This document shows positions 1-9,848 of a stretch of DNA of 64,000 nt, one piece after another. A program made the position numbers and the translations under genes. The notes under the pieces were generated by a model that was not told the origin of the DNA, did not search any database, and saw only the letters and a list, made by a program, of their open reading frames with translations. Source of the stretch: Bacillus infantis. Lineage in GTDB: Bacteria > Bacillota > Bacilli > Bacillales > Cytobacillaceae. The stretch spans positions 1 through 64,000 of the forward strand of contig NZ_JAIVAP010000002.1 of assembly GCF_020171945.1 (NCBI RefSeq). The letters are read 5' to 3'. Numbering within the stretch: position 1 is the first letter of the stretch; the number at the start of each line of letters is the position of its first letter.

Positions 1-47
1 CATTAGAAACCACCCACTTATAGTAATGATTCAATTATAAACAAAAA

Positions 48-88
48 AAAGGCAGAAACGCTTTTCAAAATTCAACGTTTCTGCCTTT
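48..88 (-). terminator. Rho-independent terminator of menA
   Basis: Inverted repeat AAAGGCAGAAACG / CGTTTCTGCCTTT with a 15-nt loop. Read on the minus strand it is followed by a run of eight T, so it ends transcription of menA, which stops about 60 bp before it. Confidence 0.85.
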
Positions 89-150
89 TCTTTAATTTAG
101 AGACTTTTTCAGTGGCCTCGCAGAGTAGCAGAGGGCTTTTACATCAAACT

Positions 151-1083
151 TTACAATAAATATCCCAGAAACAGGCCGACAGACAGCAGAAAACCGAAAA
201 TGGTATTCGTCTGTGCAGTAGCCACCATGGCAGGCATCATTTGGGCCGGCTTTGTTTTGCCGATGAAGCCCTTTGTGGCCTTTACAGCCTTTGGAATGCT
301 CAGAGCTACAATGGCCAGCCATGGAGAGATATAACCTGCAGCTATCATCACAAATATCCAAATATAAGAGATGGTGAACATGATTCCCAGGAAGTATATC
401 GCCTTGTCCCTGCCGAGCAGAATAGCCAGGGTCTTCCTTCCAAATTCCTTGTCTCCATCCAGATCCCTGATATTGTTGGCCATCAGGATCAGTCCGACGA
501 GGATAAAAATCGGAACTGAAATCATCACACTAAGCATTGTAACTGTGCCTGTCTGGATAAAGAAGGATATGAGGATAATCATCATCCCCATGAAAAATCC
601 TGCTACAATTTCCCCAAATGGCGTATAGGCAATAGGGAAAGGGCCGCCAGTATACAAATAGCCGGCTGCCATACAGACAAGCCCTACAGCTGCAAGCCAC
701 CAGCTGCTGTTCATGCATATATAGACGCCAAGGAGCAGCGCAATGAAGTAAAGTGTAAAGGCAAGCTGAATAACTGTCTTCGGTTTTATCCCTTCACGGA
801 CGATGGCGCCGCCAATCCCGATTGATTCAGCTGTATCAAGGCCCCGCTTGAAATCAAAATATTCATTGAACATATTTGTAGCCGCCTGAATCAGGAGGCT
901 GGCCATAAGCATGGCCAGGAAAAGGCTGAAGCTGATATCTGTTTTATCTATTGCTAAAGCAGTGCCCAGCAGGACGGGCACAAAAGCTGCCGTCAAGGTG
1001 TGCGGCCTGGTTAATTGCCACCAGACTCTCCATCCGCCCGATTTCATGGCAGGCGAAGGATCGGGATGCGTTTGTGGTTGCAT
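151..1083 (-). CDS. menA: 1,4-dihydroxy-2-naphthoate polyprenyltransferase MenA
   Basis: Transfers a polyprenyl chain to 1,4-dihydroxy-2-naphthoate to give demethylmenaquinone, the membrane step of menaquinone synthesis. The 310-residue protein is almost wholly hydrophobic with about eight membrane spans, typical of the UbiA superfamily. The two aspartate-rich motifs are visible: NEYFDFKRGLD near residues 73-83 and NNIRDLDGDKEFGRKT near 200-220; both bind the Mg-pyrophosphate of the prenyl donor. The ATG at 1083 follows a good ribosome binding site (AGGGGAG). The gene is divergent from the menFDHBEC operon, as in other Bacillaceae, so the cell makes its own menaquinone for the two quinol oxidases in this window. 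Confidence 0.96.
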   Translation of the reverse strand: MQPQTHPDPSPAMKSGGWRVWWQLTRPHTLTAAFVPVLLGTALAIDKTDISFSLFLAMLMASLLIQAATNMFNEYFDFKRGLDTAESIGIGGAIVREGIKPKTVIQLAFTLYFIALLLGVYICMNSSWWLAAVGLVCMAAGYLYTGGPFPIAYTPFGEIVAGFFMGMMIILISFFIQTGTVTMLSVMISVPIFILVGLILMANNIRDLDGDKEFGRKTLAILLGRDKAIYFLGIMFTISYIWIFVMIAAGYISPWLAIVALSIPKAVKATKGFIGKTKPAQMMPAMVATAQTNTIFGFLLSVGLFLGYLL

Positions 1084-1438
1084 TTATGACTCTCCCCTTA
1101 ATGTATTCTTTGTATAACAAACCTTTATATTTTAGCTTAAAATAAGCTGCAGGTCAAAAGTATCCTGACATATTTAAGTTTAGCAAAGATCAATGGGGTG
1201 TCAATGGATTTTTGCATACTGCCGAGGCGGGAATTCCCTGACTTTCCGCCTTTTTTCTGCCGCCTGCAGCCAAAAAAAGAATATGGAAGGAAAACGTGAA
1301 GTGCAGCCTTTTATAATGATGATGCTACATGCATCATCAGGGCGATGTTGTTGACATCATATAATCATGAGGTGTATCTTAAAATAAGCTGAAAAACGAA
1401 AGAATAACAGCGGTAAAGCTGTTATTGGAGGGATTTTC
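1084..1438. other. Divergent menA / menF control region
   Basis: About 355 bp without a gene. It separates the divergent menA and menF genes and must hold both promoters. A sigma-A-like promoter for menF lies at 1351-1380. I see no riboswitch, repeat or small gene in the rest. Confidence 0.6.
1351..1380 (+). promoter_or_regulatory. Predicted sigma-A promoter of the men operon
   Basis: A perfect -35 box TTGACA (1351-1356) is followed after 18 bp by TATCTT (1375-1380), a 4/6 match to TATAAT. It lies about 60 bp upstream of the menF start, facing the operon. Predicted from sequence only. Confidence 0.5.
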
Positions 1439-2845
1439 TTGGTTACGATACAGGATACGGAACTTAAGGAAGGAATCCTGGAAGCAATTAAAAGGGCCGG
1501 GGCTTTTTCGGAGCCTATCCTTGTCAGTGAAGTCCATAAATTGGACCATATTGACCCATTATCATTCTTTGCTTCAGGAAGACAGGCGTTTTTTGGTGAA
1601 CGCTTTTACTGGAAAGATCCTTCAAATGAAACCATCCTAGCCGGTTTGGGAATATGCAAACTTATTCAGTCGGATCAGGCTTCCGGCCGTTTTTCTCATG
1701 TAGAAAAAGAGTGGAAGCGCTTTATCCGCAATGCAGTCATATATAATGAATACTCTGCCGCCGCTGCAGGCCCTGCCCTGTTCGGGGGATTCTCTTTTGA
1801 TCCGGAAAAGGAAAAGACCGCATTATGGTCCAAATATCCGGATTCTCTTTTTCATGTTCCGAGGTATTTGCTGACGCAGACAGAAGGTCAAACATTCCTG
1901 ACGACCAATATTGTCTGCACGAAACATGATGATGTAACGCTTGCTGAAAAAGTAAGGGAAGAAAGACGCCTCCTGCTCGAAGGGATTAGTGCACCTGTTC
2001 AGGAGAACGAAGGCAGGCTTATCTCTGAAGAGGAAATTCATCCACAGGAGTGGATGGATTCAGTCACTTCAGCGGTCGAAGAGCTCAAGGCTGGAAAGCT
2101 TAAGAAAGTGGTCCTTGCAAGGGAACTGCGGCTTTCTTTTTCCGGGAATATAGAAGCGGAGCAGGTATTAGGCAATCTTCACAATGAACAGAATGAAAGC
2201 TTTATCTTTGCTTTTGAATCCCAAGGAGACTGTTTTATCGGGGCCTCTCCCGAACGGCTTGTTAAAAAGAAAGGAAAAAGTCTTTATTCGACCTGCCTGG
2301 CCGGCAGCATCCCGAGGGGAAAGACTCCCGAGGATGACCAGGCACTTGGCGATGCCTTATTATCGGACGAAAAGAATCTCATCGAGCATCAGTATGTGGT
2401 TGATATGATAAAAACAGCCATGGATGAAGCCTGCGAGGAGATTAAGATTCCTTCAAAGCCCCAGCTGTTGAAAATGAAGCATATCCAGCATTTGTACACA
2501 CCAGTGGAGGGTACTACCAAGGAGGAAGCTTCATTGCTCCTGCTGGTTGAAAAACTTCATCCGACCCCTGCGCTCGGCGGGCTGCCAAGGCAGGAAGCTG
2601 TAGCTATGATCAGAAAGATTGAGGAACTGGACCGGGGCTATTATGCAGGGCCGCTGGGCTGGATTGACTATAGCGGAAATGGAGAATTTGCTGTATCGAT
2701 CCGTTCCGGCCTTCTTCAGGGAGATGAAGCTTCCTTGTTTGCCGGATGCGGAATCGTGGAGAATTCAAACGCTGAGAGCGAATTCATGGAAACCAAGATC
2801 AAATTCCGTCCTATGCGGTCAGCTCTGGGAGGACTATCAGAATGA
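1439..2845 (+). CDS. menF: Isochorismate synthase MenF
   Basis: Converts chorismate to isochorismate, the committed first step of menaquinone synthesis. The 468-residue protein has the chorismate-binding domain in its C-terminal half, with the family signatures SPERLV, AGSIPRG, TPVEGTT, HPTPALGG and CGIV. The start is TTG at 1439, chosen because TTGGAGGGA sits just upstream and no in-frame ATG with a binding site is near. The stop overlaps the menD start by 4 bp (ATGA), so translation is probably coupled. Salicylate or anthranilate synthases share the fold, but the men operon context settles the assignment. Confidence 0.96.
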   Translation: MVTIQDTELKEGILEAIKRAGAFSEPILVSEVHKLDHIDPLSFFASGRQAFFGERFYWKDPSNETILAGLGICKLIQSDQASGRFSHVEKEWKRFIRNAVIYNEYSAAAAGPALFGGFSFDPEKEKTALWSKYPDSLFHVPRYLLTQTEGQTFLTTNIVCTKHDDVTLAEKVREERRLLLEGISAPVQENEGRLISEEEIHPQEWMDSVTSAVEELKAGKLKKVVLARELRLSFSGNIEAEQVLGNLHNEQNESFIFAFESQGDCFIGASPERLVKKKGKSLYSTCLAGSIPRGKTPEDDQALGDALLSDEKNLIEHQYVVDMIKTAMDEACEEIKIPSKPQLLKMKHIQHLYTPVEGTTKEEASLLLLVEKLHPTPALGGLPRQEAVAMIRKIEELDRGYYAGPLGWIDYSGNGEFAVSIRSGLLQGDEASLFAGCGIVENSNAESEFMETKIKFRPMRSALGGLSE

Positions 2846-4590
2846 ATCATCAAGAAGCATTAACAACTTATATCGCTGCATTTGTCTCGGAGCTGGCCAA
2901 AACCGGTGTCCGGGACGTTGTTGTCAGCCCGGGATCCCGTTCTACGCCGATGGCCATGGTCATGGCGGAGCATCCGGACCTCAATGTGCATATTCATGTG
3001 GATGAACGCTCAGCGGGCTTTTTTGCCCTTGGCATTGCCAAAGCATCAGGCATGCCGGCTGCCCTGCTTTGTACCTCAGGGACAGCTGCGGCGAATTACT
3101 TTCCGGCCGTTGTTGAGGCAAAGATCTCAAGAGTCCCGCTTGTTGTCCTGACGGCAGACCGTCCCCATGAGCTGAGGGATGTAGGGGCTCCACAGGCAAT
3201 CGATCAGATCCACCTTTACGGCGGGCATGTAAAATGGTTTGCAGAAATGGCGCCGCCCGAGAATTCAGATGAAATGATCAGATATGCCAGGACAGTATGT
3301 GCCAGGGCATGTGCAGAGTCAGTCAAGGCCCCTGCCGGTCCTGTTCACCTCAACTTTCCTTTTCGTGAGCCCCTTATACCTAAGCTCGATGAAAATCTGT
3401 TTGAGAGCCAGGAAAGGCCTGAAGGTTTTGTCTCCATCCAGCAGGGGGAGCTTGCTCTTCCAGATTCTGTTTTTAGAGAGATGGCAGACGTCCTTTCATC
3501 AGTCCAAAATGGCATCATCATTTGCGGGCCAAATGATGACAGCCGGTTTGTATCTGAAGTGGTCAAGCTGGCAGAGACGCTTGATTATCCAATTTTAGCA
3601 GATCCGCTTTCACAGCTGAGAAGCGGAAAGCATGGAAAAGCGCTTGTCATTGACGGATACGACAGCTTTCTGAGGACGGATGCGGCAAAAGAAGCCCTGA
3701 AGCCCGATGTGGTGATCCGCTTTGGTTCAATGCCTGTTTCAAAGGCACTCACCATTTTCTTAAAGGAAAACAAGGATAGCAGGCAAGTTGTTGTCGATGG
3801 CGGTGCAGGCTGGCGTGACCCATCCCTGCTTTCTTCAGAGATGGTCTACTGCAGTGAAGCCCTCTTCTGTGAGAAGGTACGAAGCTTTGCTGATCACAGG
3901 GAGCCTGGCGGCGAGTATAGTGCGCTTTGGAAAGCGGTCAATGAAAAAACGAAGCTGGTGCTTGCAGAGGCCGGCTCGGCTGTAGAGATGAGCGAGGGAA
4001 AGCTGTTCCTCCAGCTTGCAGAACTTCTGCCTGATGAGAGTACACTGTTTGTCGGAAACAGCATGCCAATCCGTGATCTTGATACCTTCTTCCACAATAA
4101 TGGCAAAAGCATTCGGGCGATGGGCAACAGGGGGGCAAACGGAATTGATGGGATCGTTTCCACTGCACTTGGGGCAGGCTTATATTCTCAGCCCCTTTAT
4201 CTGGTGCTGGGGGATTTGACATTTTTCCACGACCTTAATGGGCTGATTGCTTCAAAACTCCACAATATCAATGTCCATATCCTGCTCATCAATAACAATG
4301 GCGGCGGTATATTTTCATTCCTGCCGCAGGCAGGCGAGAAAAAGAACTTTGAGCTCCTTTTTGGAACGCCTTTGGATTTGGATTTTGAACATGCGGCCAG
4401 GCTTTACGGGGCGAAATTCGTCCGCGCTGAAACTTGGGAAGACTTTGAGGGTGCCATTAAAGAGGGTTTTGGTGAACACGGCCTAAAGGTAACCGAAATA
4501 ATGACAAACCGGGACAAAAACCTTGCTGAGCATCGAGAATTGTGGAATCGTGTTTCCCGGGAAATAACGCTGTTCCTAAAAGGAGAATAA
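2842..4590 (+). CDS. menD: SEPHCHC synthase MenD (ThDP-dependent)
   Basis: Joins isochorismate and 2-oxoglutarate to give 2-succinyl-5-enolpyruvyl-6-hydroxy-3-cyclohexene-1-carboxylate, using thiamine diphosphate. The 582-residue protein shows the three-domain ThDP enzyme layout: an N-terminal PYR domain with the activating glutamate in VDERSAGFF (about residue 55), a middle domain, and a C-terminal PP domain with the ThDP/Mg motif starting GDLTFFHDLNGL (about 456) and ending with INNNGGG. Length matches the family. It overlaps menF by 4 bp, and its stop lies 2 bp before the menH start. Confidence 0.97.
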   Translation: MNHQEALTTYIAAFVSELAKTGVRDVVVSPGSRSTPMAMVMAEHPDLNVHIHVDERSAGFFALGIAKASGMPAALLCTSGTAAANYFPAVVEAKISRVPLVVLTADRPHELRDVGAPQAIDQIHLYGGHVKWFAEMAPPENSDEMIRYARTVCARACAESVKAPAGPVHLNFPFREPLIPKLDENLFESQERPEGFVSIQQGELALPDSVFREMADVLSSVQNGIIICGPNDDSRFVSEVVKLAETLDYPILADPLSQLRSGKHGKALVIDGYDSFLRTDAAKEALKPDVVIRFGSMPVSKALTIFLKENKDSRQVVVDGGAGWRDPSLLSSEMVYCSEALFCEKVRSFADHREPGGEYSALWKAVNEKTKLVLAEAGSAVEMSEGKLFLQLAELLPDESTLFVGNSMPIRDLDTFFHNNGKSIRAMGNRGANGIDGIVSTALGAGLYSQPLYLVLGDLTFFHDLNGLIASKLHNINVHILLINNNGGGIFSFLPQAGEKKNFELLFGTPLDLDFEHAARLYGAKFVRAETWEDFEGAIKEGFGEHGLKVTEIMTNRDKNLAEHRELWNRVSREITLFLKGE

Positions 4591-4592
4591 GA

Positions 4593-5402
4593 ATGAAATT
4601 TGTAAGCGGCGGAGGGTCCTACCATGTCGAAATAGAGGGCAGCGGTTTTCCCCTTATCCTGCTTCATGGGTTTACAGGTGACCGTTCCACCTGGGACCCC
4701 TTCATTTCCCGCTGGAAATCAGGATCCATGGCCATATCCATCGATATTGCCGGACACGGAGACACTGATGTGCCTGCTTCAGAAGAAAGCTACACTGTCA
4801 CTGCAGCTGCCCGGATGATCCATGAGCTGATGGAATCCCTGCAGATTCCCAGGGCCGATCTATTGGGCTATTCAATGGGCGGGCGTCTGGCTTTGTCTTT
4901 TGCCGCCCTGTATCCCGGCAATGTCAGAAAGCTGATCCTTGAGAGTGCATCACCTGGATTAGAGACTGCTGAAGAAAGAATGAATAGGCGTAATCAGGAT
5001 GAGCGGCTTGGGGAATACATAAAAGAGAACGGAATCAAAGCATTCGTTGATTACTGGGAAAACATCCCGCTGTTCAAAACGCAGAAAATGCTGCCGGCTG
5101 ATGTCCAGAAGCAGATTAGGGAACAGCGGCTTCAAAACAGCCCGGAAGGCCTTGGATTAAGCCTCAGGGGGATGGGGACCGGGGCCCAGCCATCATGGTG
5201 GGGCAAGCTCACGGATATAAAGGCGGACACCCTTCTGATCACAGGCTCTGAGGATGTAAAATTCGGCACCCTGGCTGAAAGGATGTCCAAGCTGATTCCA
5301 GTATGCCAATGGGAGACTGTATTTGGAGCCGGGCATGCAATACATGTGGAAGAACCAGAAAAGTTTGGTACAATAGTAAGTGAGTTTTTGCAGAAACTAT
5401 AA
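4593..5402 (+). CDS. menH: SHCHC synthase MenH (alpha/beta hydrolase)
   Basis: Eliminates pyruvate from SEPHCHC to give 2-succinyl-6-hydroxy-2,4-cyclohexadiene-1-carboxylate. The alpha/beta-hydrolase fold is clear: HGFTGD oxyanion loop near the N-terminus, nucleophile elbow GYSMGG (Ser about 93), and the catalytic His in [11 protein letters not shown] near residue 247. An upstream in-frame start exists inside menD, but ATG at 4593 is preferred because AAAGGAGAATAA lies directly before it and the protein then starts with the usual MKFV. It sits in the operon between menD and menB, as in B. subtilis (ytxM). Confidence 0.94.
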   Translation: MKFVSGGGSYHVEIEGSGFPLILLHGFTGDRSTWDPFISRWKSGSMAISIDIAGHGDTDVPASEESYTVTAAARMIHELMESLQIPRADLLGYSMGGRLALSFAALYPGNVRKLILESASPGLETAEERMNRRNQDERLGEYIKENGIKAFVDYWENIPLFKTQKMLPADVQKQIREQRLQNSPEGLGLSLRGMGTGAQPSWWGKLTDIKADTLLITGSEDVKFGTLAERMSKLIPVCQWETVFGAGHAIHVEEPEKFGTIVSEFLQKL

Positions 5403-5419
5403 AAAAGGAGGATTCCGTT

Positions 5420-6238
5420 ATGACTGTAGAATGGATTGCTGGACACAATTATGAAGATATTTTATACGAAACTTACAACGGAATTGCTAAAATTACAATT
5501 AACAGGCCAGAAGTACATAATGCCTTCCGCCCGAAAACGGTAATGGAGCTGATTGATGCTTTTGCTTATGCGCGCGATGATGCAAGCGTAGGCGTTATCA
5601 TCCTGACTGGGGCAGGAGAGAAAGCATTCTGTTCCGGCGGCGACCAAAAGGTTCGCGGGCACGGCGGATATGTGGGCGAAGACGAGATTCCCCGCTTGAA
5701 TGTCCTGGATCTGCAGCGCCTTATCCGTGTCATTCCAAAGCCGGTCATTGCCATGGTAAAAGGCTATGCCATCGGTGGAGGCCATGTCCTTCATATCGTA
5801 TGTGACCTGACTATCGCTGCCGATAATGCTGTCTTCGGACAAACAGGCCCTAAAGTGGGAAGCTTTGATGCAGGTTACGGATCAGGCTATCTGGCAAGGA
5901 TCGTCGGCCATAAGAAAGCCCGCGAAATCTGGTTCCTATGCCGCCAATACGGCGCACAGGAAGCTCTTGATATGGGGCTTGTCAATACAGTTGTTCCGCT
6001 TGAAAAAGTGGAAGAGGAAACCATTCAATGGTGCGAGGAAATCCTTGAGAAGAGTCCGACTGCCATCCGCTTCCTGAAAGCAGCGTTCAATGCCGACACT
6101 GACGGACTGGCTGGAATCCAGCAGTTCGCAGGTGATGCTACGCTTCTTTACTATACAACAGATGAAGCCAAGGAAGGCCGCGATGCGTTCAAAGAAAAGC
6201 GCAAGCCGGACTTTGGACAATTCCCGCGTTTCCCTTGA
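5420..6238 (+). CDS. menB: 1,4-dihydroxy-2-naphthoyl-CoA synthase MenB
   Basis: Ring-closing crotonase-family enzyme that turns o-succinylbenzoyl-CoA into 1,4-dihydroxy-2-naphthoyl-CoA. The 272 residues show the crotonase oxyanion-hole segments ([11 protein letters not shown] and AIGGGHVLH) and the MenB-specific stretch [12 protein letters not shown]. The C-terminal FPRFP ending is typical of MenB. The start at 5420 follows AAAAAAGGAGG with good spacing. A strong hairpin follows the gene, so menE and menC may be transcribed less than the first four genes. Confidence 0.97.
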   Translation: MTVEWIAGHNYEDILYETYNGIAKITINRPEVHNAFRPKTVMELIDAFAYARDDASVGVIILTGAGEKAFCSGGDQKVRGHGGYVGEDEIPRLNVLDLQRLIRVIPKPVIAMVKGYAIGGGHVLHIVCDLTIAADNAVFGQTGPKVGSFDAGYGSGYLARIVGHKKAREIWFLCRQYGAQEALDMGLVNTVVPLEKVEEETIQWCEEILEKSPTAIRFLKAAFNADTDGLAGIQQFAGDATLLYYTTDEAKEGRDAFKEKRKPDFGQFPRFP

Positions 6239-6252
6239 TTTTATACGAAAAT

Positions 6253-6288
6253 AAAAACAGCTTGATGGTAAACCATCAGGCTGTTTTT
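6253..6288 (+). terminator. Terminator-like hairpin between menB and menE
   Basis: AAAAACAG-CTTGATGG / CCATCAGG-CTGTTTTT, a GC-containing stem followed by T residues, in the 94-bp gap inside the men operon. It looks like a partial terminator that could lower menE and menC expression relative to menFDHB. Confidence 0.75.
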
Positions 6289-6332
6289 CTATGGTATTTT
6301 AAAACACTGGATATGCAAGGAAGGTGGAGCCA

Positions 6333-7820
6333 ATGGGTGAATTTCTCCCTCAATTTTTAAAGAAAAGAGCCGATTTAACACCGGACAGGCACGCCCTCTA
6401 TTTTGAAGGCAGTGCCTATACTTTCAAACAATTATATGAAGCATCCTCCGATATGGCCGGAAAGCTGGCGGGTGCAGGGGCAGGCAGGGGCTCCTATGCC
6501 GGGGTGCTTCTGAAAAACCATTCTGATTCTGTTTTCATCCTGCTCGCCCTTCAGCTATTGGGAGCCACAGCGGTTATCCTGAATAACCGGCTGACTGCTG
6601 AGGAGATCGGCTGGCAGCTGACGGATTCCAATGCTTCGATTCTGATTACAGAGGCAGCATTTACAGATAAAACCCGGGAGCTGTCACTGGATGGCTGCAG
6701 CATGGTGACAAAGGAGGCTCTCGCTGAACAGCCTTCAGCTGCCTTTATGGAAGAGGAGGAAGTTTCGCTGGATCAGGTATGCACCATCATGTACACCTCC
6801 GGTACGACAGGACATCCGAAAGGAGTTCTTCAGACGTACGGAAACCACTGGTGGAGTGCATCGGGATCGGCCTTCAATCTTGGCGTCAGGGAAGATGACT
6901 GCTGGCTGTGCGCTGTCCCTTTATTCCATATCAGCGGCTACTCCATCCTGATGAGAAGCCTGATTTACGGAATCCCCGTCGTTCTGCACGGATCTTTCAG
7001 CGAGGAGCAGACCATCACTGACATCCGGGAGAAAAAGGTGACAATCATGTCTGTCGTCAGCACCATGCTTTCAAGGCTTGCTGCTGCAATTGGAGAAAAC
7101 GGACTGCCGTCTCACTTCCGCTGCATGCTTCTTGGCGGAGGGCCCGCTTCCCGCGATCTGCTCGAAAAATGTACCGCAAAGGGGCTGCCTGTCTTTCAAA
7201 GCTATGGCATGACTGAAACTTCCTCCCAAATCGTGACACTTGCTCCTGAATACAGCTTCTCAAAGCTCGGTTCGGCCGGAAAGCCGCTATTTCCCTCACA
7301 GCTGAGAATCATGGAGGGAGACAGGGAAGCAGATAAAGGGCAGGCTGGTGAAATTGCCGTAAAAGGACCTAATGTTACACCTGGATATTTGAACAGGGAA
7401 GCGGAGACAGCCAAGGCGATGAGGGACGGCTGGTTTTACACAGGAGATATCGGCATGCTTGATGAGGAAGGTTTTCTTTATGTACTTGACAGGAGATCTG
7501 ACTTGATCATTTCCGGCGGGGAAAATATATACCCGGCAGAAATCGAGGGGGTGCTCACTTCACATCCTGCAATTGCTGATGCAGGAGTCATCGGGCAGAA
7601 GGACTCGAAGTGGGGAGAAGTGCCGGCTGCATTCATCCAGATCATTGGAGGTGCAAAACTGTCATCTGAAGAAATCGAGGAATTCTGCCTCGGTAAGCTG
7701 GCAAAGTATAAAGTACCGAAAACCTGCTATTTCGTTGAAGAAATACCGAGGAATGCATCACGAAAAATATTGCGAAGAGAGCTCCGTGCCATGCTGGGGA
7801 AAGGCGGAGAAGGGTTATGA
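6333..7820 (+). CDS. menE: o-Succinylbenzoate-CoA ligase MenE
   Basis: Activates o-succinylbenzoate with ATP and CoA in two steps. It is an ANL-superfamily adenylate-forming enzyme: the P-loop YTSGTTGHPKGV lies near residues 153-164, the YGMTET motif near 290, the hinge DRRSDLIISGGENIYP near 385-400, and the catalytic lysine region NASRKILRREL close to the C-terminus. ATG at 6333 (495 residues) is chosen because AAGGTGGA lies 6-8 bp upstream; a GTG three codons earlier would sit inside that binding site. Its stop overlaps the menC start by 4 bp. Confidence 0.96.
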   Translation: MGEFLPQFLKKRADLTPDRHALYFEGSAYTFKQLYEASSDMAGKLAGAGAGRGSYAGVLLKNHSDSVFILLALQLLGATAVILNNRLTAEEIGWQLTDSNASILITEAAFTDKTRELSLDGCSMVTKEALAEQPSAAFMEEEEVSLDQVCTIMYTSGTTGHPKGVLQTYGNHWWSASGSAFNLGVREDDCWLCAVPLFHISGYSILMRSLIYGIPVVLHGSFSEEQTITDIREKKVTIMSVVSTMLSRLAAAIGENGLPSHFRCMLLGGGPASRDLLEKCTAKGLPVFQSYGMTETSSQIVTLAPEYSFSKLGSAGKPLFPSQLRIMEGDREADKGQAGEIAVKGPNVTPGYLNREAETAKAMRDGWFYTGDIGMLDEEGFLYVLDRRSDLIISGGENIYPAEIEGVLTSHPAIADAGVIGQKDSKWGEVPAAFIQIIGGAKLSSEEIEEFCLGKLAKYKVPKTCYFVEEIPRNASRKILRRELRAMLGKGGEGL

Positions 7821-8926
7821 ATGTTAAAGAGGCTGTATTGCATGTGATCAGCATGCAGCTGAAGAAGCCTTTTTCCACCCATCTTGGCACCGTCAGGAGC
7901 AGAGAAGCCCTTATTGTCGAGCTGATCGACAGGGACGGATTGAGCGGATTTGGGGAAGCGGTTGCTTTTTCTTCCCCTTGGTACACTGAGGAGACTGTCA
8001 GGACATGCTATCATGTCATCAAGGACTTTCTCCTGCCATTGTTGAAGGAGAGTCCCGGCCTGAAGGCGGAAGATGCTCACTCCCTGTTCAGCTCTGTCAG
8101 GCGAAACCAGATGGCAAAGGCAGGCCTGGAAGCTGCGCTATGGGACTTGCAGGCCAAACAGGCCGGAAAGCCGCTCCATTCATTGCTTGGAGGGACGAGA
8201 GGCAGGATAGGATCCGGTGTTGCGGTCGGTGCGAAAACCGTGAAGGAAAGTCTTCTGCAGATCGAAGGATTCCTTCAGCAAGGCTACAGGCGCATCAAGG
8301 TGAAAATCAGCCCTGAAAATGATCTGCCGCTGCTGTCTGCTATCCGGAAAGAATATCCGGATATCGACTTAATGGCCGATGCTAATTCCGCTTATACGCT
8401 CAAGGAAAAAGACAGGCTGAAGGCACTTGATGAATTCAGGCTGCTGATGATTGAACAGCCTCTTGCCCATGATGATATTATCGACCATAGTGTCCTGCAG
8501 AAAAGCATCAGCACTCCGATCTGCCTGGATGAAAGCATTGTCTCTTTCAGTGATGCAAGGAAGGCAGCAGAGCTTGGCAGCTGTAAAGTGATCAATATTA
8601 AAGCCGGTCGGGTCGGCGGGTTATCAGAGTCAAAAAAGATCCATGATTATTGCCTGCAGAATGGCATTCAGGTATGGTGCGGCGGCATGATTGAATTCGG
8701 CATTTCAAGGGCCCATAATATCGCTCTCGCTTCACTGCCGGGGTTTGAGATACCTGGGGACATATCAGGCTCTGAGCGCTATTGGGAAGAAGATATCATT
8801 TCTCCCGGGGTCACAGTGAATGAAGGCTGTATAAGTGTTCCGGATGGACCGGGAATCGGCTATGAAATAGACAGGCGAAGGCTGGCGGAAGTGACATTGA
8901 TGAAAGAAGCTGTGTCACTCGGTTAA
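7817..8926 (+). CDS. menC: o-Succinylbenzoate synthase MenC
   Basis: Dehydrates SHCHC to o-succinylbenzoate. It is an enolase-superfamily enzyme of 369 residues with the expected catalytic set: KVK near 161-163, metal ligands in MADANS (about 187), IEQPL (about 212) and CLDES (about 237), and the second lysine in NIKAGRVGG (about 262). ATG at 7817 overlaps the menE stop (ATGA). It is the last gene of the operon and is followed by a terminator. Members of this family can also act as N-acylamino acid racemases, but the operon context supports MenC. Confidence 0.95.
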   Translation: MNVKEAVLHVISMQLKKPFSTHLGTVRSREALIVELIDRDGLSGFGEAVAFSSPWYTEETVRTCYHVIKDFLLPLLKESPGLKAEDAHSLFSSVRRNQMAKAGLEAALWDLQAKQAGKPLHSLLGGTRGRIGSGVAVGAKTVKESLLQIEGFLQQGYRRIKVKISPENDLPLLSAIRKEYPDIDLMADANSAYTLKEKDRLKALDEFRLLMIEQPLAHDDIIDHSVLQKSISTPICLDESIVSFSDARKAAELGSCKVINIKAGRVGGLSESKKIHDYCLQNGIQVWCGGMIEFGISRAHNIALASLPGFEIPGDISGSERYWEEDIISPGVTVNEGCISVPDGPGIGYEIDRRRLAEVTLMKEAVSLG

Positions 8927-8932
8927 AGGTCA

Positions 8933-8968
8933 AAAAACAGACACTGGCTGGACAGCAGTGTCTGTTTT
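8933..8968 (+). terminator. Terminator of the men operon
   Basis: AAAACAGACACTG / CAGTGTCTGTTTT hairpin just after the menC stop, with a T-run at its 3' side. Confidence 0.85.
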
Positions 8969-9104
8969 AAATATAAAGAAACATTCACTTAATAGCTTCC
9001 ACAATTCCTCTGCTGCTCATCATCCCAGCCTCATACAACTCACGTTTACCTTAATCCGGCATAGTGAATGAGAATAATATAAATAACAGAAAGGAGAAGT
9101 GTCT

Positions 9105-9803
9105 ATGGTGCATAAACTTACCGCTGCTGTTCTTCTTGCTGCCCTTTTAGCCGGATGTTCAGATGGCCAGTCCGGGGATGGCACTACTGGTACAAAGGAA
9201 GAAGCTGATACAGTGGAAGAAACAGCCAGCCCTGAGAATGAAAGTGGACAGAGCCAGCCGGAAGGAGGAGAGGAAAATCAAGTTGAAGAGCTTGGTGAAA
9301 ATGAAGAGGCAGGTGAAGAATCAGCAGAAGAAATGGCAAAGAGCATTGTGAAGGCGCTGGAAAATGAAAACTACGGCGCAATTTCAGAATATGTCTCTAA
9401 AGAGAAGGGTCTGTTGATTTCACCGTACGAATTTATTGAAAGCGATGCAGTGGTTTTGTCCAAGGAAGAGGTTGAGAATTTAAGCAGCATTGAAAAAGAA
9501 TATTTGTGGGGTTACCATGATGGAAGCGGCAAGCCCATCCAGTCGGTGCCGCAAGATTATTTTGACCGGTTTAAAGGATTTACAGAGCCGGATCAGATAT
9601 TATTGGATGATGTGCAGCAGAGAGGGAACACGAAGAACAATATTAAAGAAGGCTTCCCTGATTCAAAAACTGTAGAGTTTTATCAGAATGGTACGGATAA
9701 ATATGGAGGGATGGATTGGAGGAGTCTGTTTTTGGTATTCCATCATGATGCAGAAGGCAAGCTGAAATTGTCTGCGCTGGTTACAGGAGAATGGACCATT
9801 TAA
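9105..9803 (+). CDS. Conserved lipoprotein of unknown function
   Basis: A 232-residue exported lipoprotein: positively charged start, hydrophobic segment and lipobox LLAGC ending about residue 19. A very acidic, low-complexity Glu/Gly/Ser linker (about 25-80) follows, then a folded C-terminal domain with many aromatic residues ending GEWTI. I do not recognise a named family for the C-terminal domain. ATG at 9105 is preferred over GTG at 9099 because AAGGAG at 9091-9096 is too close to the GTG. It is monocistronic, between the men terminator and its own terminator. It likely sits on the outer face of the membrane. Confidence 0.8.
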   Translation: MVHKLTAAVLLAALLAGCSDGQSGDGTTGTKEEADTVEETASPENESGQSQPEGGEENQVEELGENEEAGEESAEEMAKSIVKALENENYGAISEYVSKEKGLLISPYEFIESDAVVLSKEEVENLSSIEKEYLWGYHDGSGKPIQSVPQDYFDRFKGFTEPDQILLDDVQQRGNTKNNIKEGFPDSKTVEFYQNGTDKYGGMDWRSLFLVFHHDAEGKLKLSALVTGEWTI

Positions 9804-9842
9804 CAAGCCAGGCCAGGACAAAGTTCCCGGCCTGGCTTGTTA
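9802..9842 (+). terminator. Terminator after the lipoprotein gene
   Basis: AACAAGCCAGGCC / GGCCTGGCTTGTT stem starting within the stop codon, followed by TTAATTTTCC. It faces the convergent DUF1540 gene and may serve both strands. Confidence 0.75.
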
Positions 9843-9848
9843 ATTTTC

